Of a stretch of 64,000 nucleotides of DNA, positions 46,001-57,500 are shown piece after piece (position 1 is the stretch's first letter; each line of letters opens with the position of its first letter). Made by a program: the position numbers and the translations under genes. Source of the stretch: Cyanophora paradoxa (Eukaryota > Glaucocystophyceae > Cyanophorales > Cyanophoraceae); contig QPMI01000201.1 in the NCBI GenBank assembly GCA_004431415.1, positions 50,998-114,997 on the forward strand, given 5' to 3'. The notes under the pieces were generated by a model, which worked only from the letters and a program-made list of their open reading frames with translations, was not told the origin of the DNA and made no database searches.

Positions 46001-48253
46001 CGCGCCAGCGCCAGCGGGTCGCGCGCGGCGCCGCCGGGGCCGGCCTTGAGGCGGTGGAGCCCCTGGGAGAGCTCCTCCTCCAGCTGCCGCACGCGCGCCT
46101 GCGACGAGGCGAGCTGCGAGCGGAGGACCGCGAGCTCCTTCTCCAGCGCCCCGGCCCGCTGCCGCGCCGCGTCGGCCTCCGCCGACGCCGCCAGCGCCGC
46201 CGTCGTCGCCGCCAGCGCCTCGCTCTCCGCCGCCGCCGCCTCCTCCTCCCCGCGCGCCGCCGCCGCCGCCTGCGCCGCCGCCGCGGGGTCCCGCTCCGCG
46301 TGCGGCGTCCCCGGCTTCTGCTCGGCCGCGACGGCCTTGGCGAAGGCCGCGCGCGAGGCGGCGAGGGTCGCCAGGCGCTGCCGCAGCGCGACGGCCTCCT
46401 TCTCGAGGGCGCCCGCCGAGATCGCGAGCCGCTCGTTCTCGTTGCGGAGGCGACCGTTCTCCAGCGCGAGGCCCTCGCTGGCCGCCGTGGCGCGCCCCTT
46501 CTCCTCCCCCGCCGCCGCCAGCGCCGCCTCGAGCTCCGTGACGCGCCTGCGCGGACGGCGGCGCCCGCTCAGCGGCGGCGGCGGCGGAAACGAGGCGGCG
46601 TGGCCCGAGCCCGCAGCGCGCACTTTTGGAGGGCGGTCGTCTCGATGTAGGCGGCCGCCCCGAGGTCGTACAGCTGCGCGGGGCCGCTCAGCTAAGTCCG
46701 GGCGGGCGGGCGGGCGGATGTCGAATACGAGTTCTAATCTACGGCGAACTGCACAAATGACTCGAGAAACTCGGGCGGGCGGCCGTGCAGCGGGCGGCGG
46801 GCGGGCGGGCGGGCGGGCGGGCGGAGACTCTAATCTAAGACTCGAGAAACTCGGGCGGGTGGGCGGGCGGGCGGGCGGCGGGCGGTCATGCGGAGCGGGG
46901 TGGCGGGGGAGCGCACGCGCTGGTGGGCGATCTTGAGCTGGTCCTCGCGCTGCCGGTCCCGCGCGAGCGCCGCGAAGAGGTCCGCGAAGCGCTCCGGGCT
47001 CTGCTGGAAGACCGCGAAGTTCCGCGCTGCGATCTGCTCCTGCGGGGAGAGTCGGCGCCGGCGCGGGGCTCATCGCTCGACCCTATATTGGCGATTGCTA
47101 CTAGAGTCTGTTCGGTTGTCGCGGGGGGTCACCTGCGCGTCCAGGGCCGCCCGCAGCGCGTCCATCTCCTTCTCGTCCTCCGCGAGGCGCGCCCGCAGCG
47201 CCTCGGCGGCCGCCTCGACTCCCCCGAGCCGCGCCGCCTCCGCCTCCGCCTCCGCCAGCCGCGCGTCCTTTCCGGAGTCCATCAGCGCGCGCCGCAGCCG
47301 CGCGGCCTCCTCCTGCGCCCGGTGCAGCTCCTCCTGCAGCGTCGCCGCCCGCCGCGCCTCCGCGTCCCCGCGGGAGAGCCCCTCGCGCATGCTCGCGAGC
47401 TGCTCGCGGAGTGCGACGAGGGCCCCGGCCGAGGTCTCCCGCTCCCGCTCCGCCGCCGCCGTCTGCGCCTTCGCCTCTGCCACCTGCGCCTCCAGCTGCC
47501 CCTGCGCGCCCCGCCCCGGCTCAGCCGCCTGCGAAGCTTCTTCGCGGGTCGAAGGGCGGGGCGCACGGAGGCGGCGGAGGCGGCGGCGAGGGCGGCCTGG
47601 AGCCGCTCGAGCTCGGCGGCGCGGGCGTCGAGCTCCTTCTGGAGGTCCCCGATCGTGTCCGCGAGGGAGGCCGTCTTGTGCCGCATGGCCGCCGCCTCCT
47701 CCTCGGCCGCCTCCGCCGCCCGCCGGTGCTTCTCCGCCAGCGCCTGCACCGCCTCCGCCGCCGCCCGAGACGCGAAGTCGACGCCCGCCGCGCTCGGCGC
47801 CGACGCGAACGAGTCGCGCCACTGCCCGTAGTTCGCCTGCGCGCGCGGGGCCGTCGGCGGCGCGCAGCGCAGCGATCGCCCCGCCGGGCAGCGGCTCGCC
47901 CGCAGGTTGTTGAAGAGGAAGCGGTAGAGGTCGTCCACCGGGTGCTCCGTCGAGCTCACGTCCTGGTCCGCGTTGTCTGCGCCCCCGCGTGAGGCGCCGC
48001 TCCGGCGCGGCCACGGCGGAGCCGCTCGCGGGGCGCCCGGGGCGCAGCGCACAGAAGTAGGTCCGGCCCGCCTCGTCCACCTGCTGGCTCCACCCGGCTG
48101 CGCGCGGCGGCGTCGGGACGGCGCCTTGCCCCATGCGTTCGTGGCGCCGGGCGCACGGGGGAGCGGCGAGTTGAGCGCCTCCAGCACGAGCCACATGAAG
48201 TTCTGCTGCAGCGCGGTATCCAGCCCCAGGAAGCTGGCGTAGGCGAGCAGCTC
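43022..48253 (-). CDS. CEP164-like WW-domain, coiled-coil protein (basal body/centriole type); 5' exon not located
   Basis: In animals CEP164 sits on centriole distal appendages and anchors basal bodies. The first readable exon (48253 downward) gives ELLAYASFLGLDTALQQNFM, then WLVLEALNSPLP. Splicing in phase 1 gives PGWSQQVDEAGRTYF, a WW domain directly after the helical motif, the arrangement of CEP164 and relatives. Next comes STEHPVDDLYRFLFNNLRAS, matching the following WDHP...Y segment. The remaining exons (about 47830 to 43300) are long Ala/Glu/Arg coiled coils (for example ALAEKHRRAAEAAEEEAAAM; VTELEAALAAAGEEKGRATA; VEEAEARHRAAMREQAARHR). They end in a Ser/Pro tail (SSSRSSRPNSRPYSGLPRRP) and TAG at 43024-43022. 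More than 20 GC-rich introns, including GCGGGC tandem arrays near 46800-46890. The start codon lies in an unplaced upstream exon. Confidence 0.65.
46797..46890 (+). repeat. GCGGGCGG tandem arrays in an intron
   Basis: Two blocks of repeated GGGCGGGC units flank two near-identical copies of a segment containing CTAATCT and AGACTCGAGAAACTCGGGCG (also ATGACTCGAGAAACTCGGGCG near 46756). Lies within a CEP164-like gene intron. Confidence 0.8.
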
Positions 48254-48886
48254 CTGCGAGGCGCGGCATCAATAAATGAGCCATGAACGTCGCCTCCTCC
48301 CGCAGCCCCGTAGCTAGCGGTCCGGCGAGGCACGGGGTCCTAGCTTGAAGACACGGGGCCCGCGTCTTTCGGCGACAAATCGAAAGAATAATGCACTGGA
48401 CATCAGATCCACGCAAGCTGTCTGCTACCGTGACGGGGCTTCGGGGCTTTCGGCGAACTCGCTACGTCGCCGGCGGGTAGGCTCGGCGTGCCAGAGAGCT
48501 CTTTTCTAGCACAAAGCGGACCTGTGTATGAGCCGGACTGGGCCCCGGGGGCCCTTGGGCCTGCGCTTGCATCGATGCTGTTGTGTACCCCCCGCGGCGC
48601 TCGCCGCGCGCCCCGTAATGCCAGCCGCCCCTGGCCGCGCCAAACAACGCGCGCAGCCCCGCGCAGCCAGCAGCCGGTCAACAATGCCCCGCGCAGCCAG
48701 CAGCCGTTCGTAACCGCCATGGCCGAGGTTGATCATGACCGCGCCGCCGGCGTCGTCGCGGATCGCTAGGCTTGCGAGCGCTACCGGCACCGAACTACGC
48801 TCTTTGCTCGCTCCTTGTTCGTCGCGACGTCGACGTAAACGTAAACGTATCCAACTCCGATCATCGGATCTGGTGCTCACATGCAT
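48254..48886. other. intergenic region between divergent CEP164-like and exonuclease genes
   Basis: Presumably holds the missing 5' exon of the CEP164-like gene. Also contains a direct repeat, CCCCGCGCAGCCAGCAGCCG (about 48655 and 48686), and TACCGTCGCA-free, moderately GC-rich sequence. No gene confidently read. Confidence 0.4.
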
Positions 48887-49423
48887 ATGGGGCGCGATAC
48901 GCCATCACGGGCTTGTAAGAAACCGCCGTCGGACTCCCCGGCCGCGGGCACCCCCAAGCGAAAGAAGCGCTCGACAGAGAGGTCTGTCTCCGTCTGGTGG
49001 CCATGGACGCTGCTGGAGATCCTCACTGATCAGACCGCTTGGAGCGCAGCGTGCAGAGTACGAAGAAGCAGCGCCCTCGCGTTCCGGGTCCCCGAGACCT
49101 GCAAGATCTGGACGAGATCAAATTGCTTGGCTTCGTGCAGTCGACTCGCTTTCACAAGCCCGCAACTGGTGAGCGCCTGACAGCATGCACAGGGTCTGCA
49201 ATTTAGTAAAGGAGTCTGATATAGAAGTGCGATCCAGACTGCCCGAGCTACGCCGCGTTCGACGTGCATGTGCTTTGGTGCAGCGAAGAGGCCTTGATCG
49301 GCCAAGTCATCACGGCCTCGGGGGCATTCCCATCTCTAAGTGCGTGCCAAATCCTCGCCATGGCCGGCCCGTGGCGCTCGCAGCCCCCCTACGGCGCCCA
49401 GCTCAAGGTGCCGTTCTTCCCCG

Positions 49424-49468
<45 letters not shown>

Positions 49469-50419
49469 ACACACACACCCCCCACCCCCACCCCCCACCC
49501 GCCCCCGCCTCTCTTTTCGGCCCGTTCGAGACCGGCTCGGTCCGCGCAGGTGCAGCGCTGGGAAGATATGCAGAAGGGGACCGAGCGGTACAAGTCTTCC
49601 AGCTCAGGCAAGGGTGCCGCTGGTACCCCCCGCCCCCCCCTCCCCTCCCCCTCCCCCCAAACCCTGCGGCTCCCCTTTCCTTCCCCTCTCACGCGCGGCT
49701 CCCCTCTCATCAAGTCTGAGCCATGGCCATTTGCATGCGCAGGACATCAGCTGAATGACGTCATGGGCTTCCTCCTGGTACCCCCGGCGCAGTCCCCGCC
49801 GCCCTACCCCGAAGAGTTCGTCGCGTGGGACCTGGAGACCACCGGCCTCGACCTCCGGAGCGACGAGATCCTGTCGATCGGGGCCGTTCGCTTCCGCGGG
49901 GGGCACCCCACCGAGTGCTTCAGCACGCTGGTCGCCCTCCCGGAGGGCTGGCGGGGAAGGATCCACCCCGAGGCTTTGGCCAAGCACGGCATCACGGCCG
50001 AGAAGGTCCAGGGGGCCCCCTCGGCAAGCGAGGCCATCAAGGCGCTCGTCGACTTCGCCGGGCCGGCTGGGACGTTCGTCGTCGGCCATCGGATCGCTAA
50101 GTTCGACGCGCCGCTCCTCCTCGCCGCCGCCGGGCGCGCCGGCGTTCCGGAGGGGGCCCTCGAGGCGATCCGCGGCTGGGCCGCTATCGACACGATCGAG
50201 CTCTCCGGCCCGTGGGCGCGACGGAGGCGCATCTTCATTGACAGTTTCAAACTCGAGAATCTCGCCGCGCGCTTCAAGATTCCCCTGAGGAAAGCGCACG
50301 ACGCCCTCCAGGACGCCGAGGCGTCGGGCAGGCTCCTCCTCCACCTGATGGAGGAAGGGCAGGCGCTGGCGGACCTCGTCTTCAGGCCCCCCGCGCCCGC
50401 GCCCGCAGCGATAGCCTAG
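48887..50419 (+). CDS. DEDDh 3'-5' exonuclease (DnaQ/RNase T-like) with basic N-terminal extension
   Basis: Exonuclease domain in the last exon: EFVAWDLETTGLDLRSDEIL (ExoI Asp-Glu), TFVVGHRIAKFDAPLL (ExoII Asp) and AHDALQDAEASGRLLLHLME (ExoIII His and Asp), so all catalytic residues are present. Its size and motif spacing fit the DNA polymerase III epsilon / RNase T superfamily; DNA or RNA substrate cannot be told. Upstream exons encode a lysine-rich, NLS-like start (MGRDTPSRACKKPPSDSPAA, TPKRKKRSTE), then DLQDLDEIKLLGFVQSTRFH, DVHVLWCSEEALIGQ, PPYGAQLK and VQRWEDMQKGTERYKSSSSG. These join by GT-AG introns, one holding a 31-C run and a CA microsatellite. Stop TAG at 50417-50419. The N-terminal start is tentative. 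Confidence 0.75.
49424..49478 (+). repeat. poly-C (31) plus CA microsatellite in an intron
   Basis: C run at about 49424-49454 followed by about 12 CA units, between the PPYGAQLK and VQRWEDMQ exons of the exonuclease gene. Confidence 0.95.
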
Positions 50420-51571
50420 TAGGCGGCGGGCCGCGGCTCCTTTCCCGCGACTTGGCCTCTACATGCTCGATTTTCTAGATTCTGATCATCTCGATCTGTA
50501 CATGTCCAATTGCAACGATCAATTAGTAATCATATGCTAGACCTCGTGCTTCTTGAAATCCTGTATATTAACATGCGAAATTTCAAGTTTTGGAATTGGA
50601 AAGGCTGTCAACGTTTACATTCCGCGCCCACGTCTCAATTAGAGATCTAGAGCCCATGGCGCCGGCCAGTGCACGTGCGGGGCGCGCGCCGCGCGCGGGT
50701 GTGGAAATTAAAGCATGTACATGCAGCCGCTGACTCAGTGAGCATGTACATGTGCCCTGCAGGCTGCAGTGCAGCTGCTCGCCCGGCGGGCCCAACGTTG
50801 ACTTAACTTCGAATTCCGGCGCTGCTCATGATGAGGATCGACAGCTGCAGGGCCCGCGGCCTCCCGCCCATTTAAATAATTGGCGCCGGCCAGATCTAGA
50901 ACTAGATATCGCGTGAATCGCGGCATGATCACGAATACCGCGCGTTAACGATTGATCCGAAGGAACGCACGGGATTCGCAATCATGCGCTTCAAGTTGAC
51001 GTGGGTGACGCGAGCGCTTTGAGCCATTGTTAACTTTTTTACCTTCATTGCCTGTACCCGCCAGATCGCGTTGTTCAGCTCCGAGGTGCCAGCCTGGCAG
51101 CAGCGCTGCAGTGGCAGGCTGGCAGCAGCTGCAGGGCCCGCGGCCGGGCTGGCACTGCGGCAGCAGCAGGTGCTCCCCATTAATATTCGACTCGGGCGAG
51201 CTCGGGAGTCGGGCCGGAGCCGCGCGCGCACACCGATCGCGAGTCGGATCGGAGCCGCGCCGGCGCGGCTCATGATCAGAATCCCGATCAGGCTCATCAT
51301 CATCAACAGGCCTAGCTATAGGCGAGGATCGGATATCGACAGCCTGGCAGGCTCATCATGATCATCATCAACAGGCCCTAGCTATAGGCGCAAGAATCGC
51401 CGGCGCCGCTAAGTCGAGAAGCGGAGCAGCTAGCACGCGCGTACGTACGCGCATCTAGATCTGGCAGAGCCTGGCACTGCCTATAGCTATAGCAAGCCCT
51501 GGCAGCTGAGCTCGCGATCGAGCAGCTGGCGCAACTGATCGCAGCAGGCCCTAGGATCGGATCGCAGCAAA
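50420..51571 (+). promoter_or_regulatory. upstream region of the NLR-like gene, with imperfect direct repeats and palindromes
   Basis: Non-coding, mixed composition. A block GGCTCATCATCATCAACAGG followed by CCTAGCTATAGGCG (about 51290-51326) recurs with small insertions at about 51350-51391. Further CTATAGCTATAG and CAGCTGCAG-type palindromes are scattered through 51060-51600. Any of these could be regulatory; nothing proves it. Confidence 0.45.
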
Positions 51572-54500
51572 ATGGGGTGCGGCGCTAGCAGCTGCAGCTG
51601 CAGTGGTGCCTTGAGCTCCCCAGCTACAACGCTAGCGACGTCGACCGCGAGCGGTCCGCTTCCGCGATCGGACACCATGATCAGCAGTGCGGCTGAAGGC
51701 GAAGCGCGCGCCGATCAAGGCACCGGTACCAGCTCGAGGCATGCGCAGATGCAGCGCGTGGGCGGACTCCACGGCATGTGCGGGCCGGAAGAGCTCCGCG
51801 GGATCGTGCGAGTGGAGGAAGCGCGAACCGTGGCGCAGCTTGCGGGCCTGCTGCGATCGGAGCTCGAGCGCACGCAGATGGCTGACCGCCTACGTACGTA
51901 TGCGGAAGACTCTGAGACTTCGACGTCGACGATCGTGACAACATCAAAACGGAGAGCCTCACATTGCCGGAGATGCTGCCCGCGGTCGAGGACCTGGCGC
52001 GCAGGAAGGAACCGTCAGTGGAAGTGCTCAGGAGGCTCTGCCGGAACGGTGAGCGCGTGCCACGGTGATTGCGATCGGACCCCTAGTTGTAGGCCTAGGC
52101 CTAGGCCTGCAGTTCGGCCCATGGCCATGGACAGCCTAGGCCTCGGCCTGCGCGCGCGCACGGGCCGGGGCGCGCGACGCGTACGGCTAATCACACTCGC
52201 TGGCCAGTGCTGGAAACGACCTTCGCAAATAACCGGATTCTGAGCGACGAGGGCGAGCTCGCGGAGGTCGGCGCGCTGGTCCACACGGGGGACCGGGACA
52301 TCTGCCGCGCGGTACGCGTGCCCGTCGTCGACGTCGCGCCGTCGATCGCCCGCCGATCGCGACGCGCGCAGCTCGTGGCCGCGATCGCCGCGCGGGCGAA
52401 GGAGGCGATCCTCAAGGACCGCGCGGCCCTCTCCGTGCTGGCGGCCCTCGTCGGGCACTTGCCGCCGGAGACCCTCGAGCCCGAAGACTGGGACATGCTG
52501 CTGACCGTCTGCGCCGACCAGGCGAGCGCGCCACGCAGTGGAGGGCCGGGGCCGCGCTGACGTGGACGGCGCCGGCCGGGGCAGGTGAAGGGCTTGGAGG
52601 GGCAGCCGATGGGCCCAAACAACAGCGGCGCCCAAGCCTCCCTCGAACTCACGGCCGCCGTCCTCTCTGCCGCCGAGTCGGTGTCGGGGCCCTCTGCCGC
52701 CCAAGCCCCCGATCGTGATCGTGAGGACGAGGGGACGTCGACGGCCCCAAGGCCTGCAGACGCCGCAGCTCCGGATCTCGCCGCACCAGGTTGGCCGCGG
52801 ACGCCCCGCGCGCACGCGACGCGTACGCCGCTCGACGCCTGATCCGTCAACATCGTCGCGCAGTTGTAGCGGCAGGGCAGCGGGTGCAGATAAACCCGAA
52901 GAAGGTTAACGTTGCCTCGCTGAGGCAGCAGCTCAAAAAGCTGGAGGAGAGGGCAAAGGGAGAGAAGTGGTGGCGGGCAGAGGCAGCGGCGCAGCTCGCG
53001 GAGCAGGCGCTCGCGGGCGTCGGAGAGCGAGACGGGCGCTTCGGCGACGTTGTCCGCAGAGGCAGGGCAGCCGGTGCGCCCCCAATCTAACTCGAAATTC
53101 TCCATCGCGTTCTTCTCCGGTGACGTCCGAGGCCCGGCCGCGCAGGGCGGATTCTGCTGAAGCTGTACTCTGTCGGGAAGATCATCGCCGGGGGCGTCTC
53201 CTCGATGGGCGCAACGACCGTCATCGACCTCCTCCTGTGGCTCAGGGTTCGCCCAGCTTGGCTCTCGTCCGCGAGGCCGCTGGCGACGACCGCGCACGCG
53301 CAGGATCTGGCGGGTGACGACGGCGAGAAGGGAGGGGCGCTGGGCGCCATGCGGGAGCTGTGGGACGACGTCTGCACCGTCGCCGGCAGAGGGACGCAGC
53401 TGCAGGGGCGGGAGGCCTGGTACGCCGCTCTGGCCTCGCGGGCGATCGCGAGGACGGGGGCGGGAGGCTTGCGCCCTCACGTGCACGCTGGCGCGCAGGT
53501 ACGGACAGGCGCGGCTTCTGGGCTTGGTGGCGGCGAGCGGCGGGATGGCGGAGCTGAAGGGGCTGCTGGAGGGCGGGGAGGACGCCGGCGAGGGGGCCCT
53601 CGCCGCCTGCGCAGCCTGCCGCCCCCTCGCCCTCGCCCTCGCGTCCGCCCTCTTCCGCGTGCGTCCCCGTTTTCGTAACGTCCCTCTTCAAAGTAGCGCG
53701 CGGCTGCTGATGGGGCCGGGGCAGGTTGTGGAGGGTCCCGATGGAGCGCAGGCGAAGGTGGCAGCGGAATGGCTCGGGAAGCTCGCGGAGCAGGCGGTGT
53801 CAGCGGGCGGGGCGGGTGGGGCGGACGCGGCGGAGGTTGCGGCCGGGGCGCTCGCGCACGTGGCGTGCATCGACGGCATCGAGGGCGTGGCGCAGGTCGG
53901 CGCAATTGCGCTGAAGCGGCTGGCGGAGCGCGGGGCGGCGATGCAGCCGCTGGCGGGTAGCGTCGGCTGCCTCGCGGCCTTCGCGCGGCGGTCAGAGGCG
54001 GCCGGGGAGCGCGCCGCTGGGGCGCTGAGCTGCGCCTCCGAGCTCATGGAGGAGGTGGGCCTCGACGACGCCGCCCGCGCGACGAAGCAGGCGGCGGGCG
54101 TGGCGACGCAGCTTTCGGAGACCATGCAGCGCGTGCTGGACAACAAACACGTGACTGTCGTCCTGGAAGCCCTCAAGGCACTCGACCGGGCCCCGCGATC
54201 CAACGCTCGCGATCGGCCCATGGCCAAAGCATCGACGCTGCCCAAGTTTCGCCGGGCGCTGCACGCGATTCCCCAGGCGAAGCTCGAGCTCGGGATTAAC
54301 AAGTACCTGAAGAAGGTGCTGGCTGAGCACAAGGAGGCGGTGCGGATCCCGGAGGCGTACCCGGGGACCCTGTGCCGCTGCGCGCCTGACCGGCTGTCGG
54401 GGCGGCGGGGCAGGTAGAGGAGAGCCTGAAGCCAGTGAAGAGCGTGCACGTCCACGGGACGATGAAGGACCTGGAGAAGGTCGACTGGCTCCTCCAGGAC

Positions 54501-57500
54501 CTCTCCAAAGACCTCTGGTGCGGCCCCCGCCCCCGTGGCCGCCCCCGCGCCGCCGCCAGCTTCACGAGCCGGCGCAGTGGGCTGGCGCCGCACGCGCTGC
54601 TTCGCGGCTGCAAGAGCAGCTGCACGGGGAAGGCCTTCGTGCTCGTTGCGGGTGCAGCGTCGGTCCGAGAGGCCGCATGCCTGAAGGCCCTCGACGAGGG
54701 TACGCCGAGCTTGTGGCGGCCGCGCCCGCCGCCTGGTGCTCATGATCATGATTGCTGATGGCGCCCGCAGCAATCGAGGCCGGACGGGACGTGTTCCAGC
54801 TGTACCCGGACGGGGCGCGAGACGCGCTGCTGCGTGTTCCGGACGGCATCGACATGCGCCTCAGCCGCTTCGAGCAGGTTCGCTCTGGATTGATTGGCTT
54901 TAATTTTGAGAGTATATATACTGCCGGGACCGTGCTTATGCAAGCCACCTGCATGCGCAGCTGGAGACGGATTCGGGCCGCTCTCGGGACCCTGTGGAGG
55001 CCTTCATCGGTGTAGTGCAGCGCGCCTGTCGCATCCCGCGCCCTCCGGCGGTCGGCGAGCACAAGGTCACGCCGCGATACCGGTGGCAGCAGCAGCAGCG
55101 AGCTGGCGAATCGATATCGCAGGCGCAGCCTCCTGCCGGCACCCCCGCATGGGCTCTCGCCAAGTCCGCACCTGCGGCCAGCCAGAGCGCCACGCGAGTC
55201 TTCTTCTGCCACGCGCCCGATCGTGAGGACGTGGCGGCCGTCCAGCAGCAGATGGCAACTCTGGCCGAGCTGGAGGCCGGTGTCGACTGCTGGTGCGCGC
55301 GCGCGCCCACCTCCGCTCCGCGCGCATCGCCCGCCCACGCAGGCGCGCGCACCGCAGGTCGGGCATCGAGCACTGGCAGGGAGGCGAGCGCTGGGTCGAT
55401 GTCGGTGCGCGCGGACGGCTGACTTAAAGCTTGACGTTGCCGCGCGCGCGCCGCTCACCGCGCCGCAGTGGCCTGCGCCATCCACAACTGCTCGCACTTC
55501 GTCCTCGCCCTCTCCCCTCTGCTCATCCGCTCTCAGGTCCGCCCACCCTTCCTGAGCGATCCCCGCACTCGCCCGACTCCGCGGCAGCACTGCGAGGAGG
55601 AGTTCGCGTACGCGTGCAGCCGCGACTGCGCGATTCTGGTGCTGCAGCTGAGGCGGGAGGGGAAGGAGGAGGACTGGATCGCAAAGCACCTGCAGCGCGT
55701 GGCGCCCGAGCGCGTGCAGCGAGTCGCGGCCTCGTCAGACCGGGCCGCCCTCGCCCGCGCCCTCAACGCCGGGCCTCGGGCCGCCGAAGGGCGCGCGGTC
55801 GTGTTCGAGCGGCGGGCGGAGCTGTGCGCCCCTCCCTCGGAGGTGCACACGCGGCTTCGAGCTCGCGATCGCGGACGCCAGCGAGCCGACGCGGCGCGCA
55901 GGCAAACGCACTGCGATGGACGGATTCGGACGTCGTTGCCTGGGCCCGCTCGCAAGAGAGCCTCGCGCCGTGCGTCATGATCACGTGGGGCCGGCGCGGC
56001 CCTCGACTGTCCTTGAGCTTGACACTTTCGCGCGCGCGTACAGTTTCGCGGAGCGTCTCTCGCTTCTGAATGGGAGGAGACTGCTTTCCCTCACCGATTC
56101 CGCTTTGCAACAGCTCGGCTTTGATCGCGTTGCCGCGCGCTGGCATCTCCTATCGAAGATCGCCGCTCTATCCAAGTCATCGCTGGCGGGCTGCGACAGG
56201 AAGGTGCTGCGATAGATAATGAACACTGATGGAGTTGGTGTTGATTCCTCAGAGCAGAAGGAGGTGCTGTGCTGGAATGAGGAGGATGTCGTGGAGTGGG
56301 TCGGCTCAATCGGACCCCTCGCGCAGTGCGCACATGCATATGCACACCAGCCAGCGTCACGCGAGGTCGGTGCCGAGCTCAAGGCGCCCCGCAGGTTTGC
56401 GGGGCTCTTCTCGCTGGTGTCGGGGCCGATGCTGCTCTCCATGTCCGACACGGATCTCGAGCGTCTGGGTGTGACAAGCTTCGCGGCCCGCCAGCGGCTG
56501 CTCGAGAAGATTGCCGGCCTCGACCCGGGGCCGGTTCCTCTCTCGACTCCGGCAGAGCCCGCGGGCTCGGAGGCGAAGTCTGCGAGCGATCGCGAGGGCC
56601 CGGAGCCAGCCGCGCGCGTCGTCGATCTCGACGCCCACGGAGCGCTGATTCACAAGGTGTGCATATATGCATGCGCCCGGCACGTCACACTTTGCAATTG
56701 GCATGTCGCCCAGCGTGCTCACAATTTGCATTCGAATTCGATTTGCACTTTCTGCAGTACGCGGAGGCGCAGAAAGCAGAGCTCTCGCGCGACCAGGACC
56801 TCGCCCTCTACGTCCCGCCCCTCTCCACGGCGGACCCGAAACTGCCGCCCGACGTGCCCTCCGTTGACCCGGCCATGCGAATCGAATTCGAACCACGCCT
56901 GACTCTGGCGGCCTCAGAGACACGAGCCCCTCCACGTGAAGGCCGAGGAGTTCCTCTCGGCGCTGCGGCCCCGCCGGCTGCAGCCCGCGGCTGGCGACGT
57001 CGTCGTCAACGTCAACGTCGAGGCAAAGCCCGCGGCCGGCCAGCGGGCCGACGCGAACGCGAGGCCCAAGCGCGTGCTGCTGCTCCTCGGCGGGGCGGGC
57101 ACCTCGAAGAGCACCTTCCTCCGCTCCTTGCAGCGCGACGCCTGCGGCCGATGGGCGAACCCGGGCGACGGCGCCGGCGCCGAGCGCCTGCCGGTGACCG
57201 TGCTCGTCTCGCTGCCGCAGCTCGCCGGCATGAAGGGCGGCGTGGAGGGCGGGCTGCGGCAGCACGTCGCCGACAAGCTCGGCGTCCCGGTGGAAGACCT
57301 GCCGGCCCTCCGGGACAAGTGCTCTTCTCCTCCAGCTTCATCGATATCGTGCACGTGGTTTCTTTCCGTGAAATTAACGGGGCGCCAGGTTCGGGCTCGC
57401 TCTCCTGCTCGACGGGTACGACGAGATGGGCACGACGAGCGGCGTCAACCTCTGGCAGGCGAACGACGTGTCGGTGTGGGCGGACGGCGCCATTCTGACG

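Noticed and set aside
44545-47073. Single 842-codon uninterrupted minus-strand protein
   Set aside because: It reads through several introns of the CEP164-like gene (CCCCGCC and GCGGGC arrays translated as Arg/Pro runs). Only the coiled-coil segments between splice sites are coding.
49339-49713. Minus-strand frame with poly-Gly and poly-Val-Cys run
   Set aside because: Translation of the poly-C and CA microsatellite inside an intron of the exonuclease gene.
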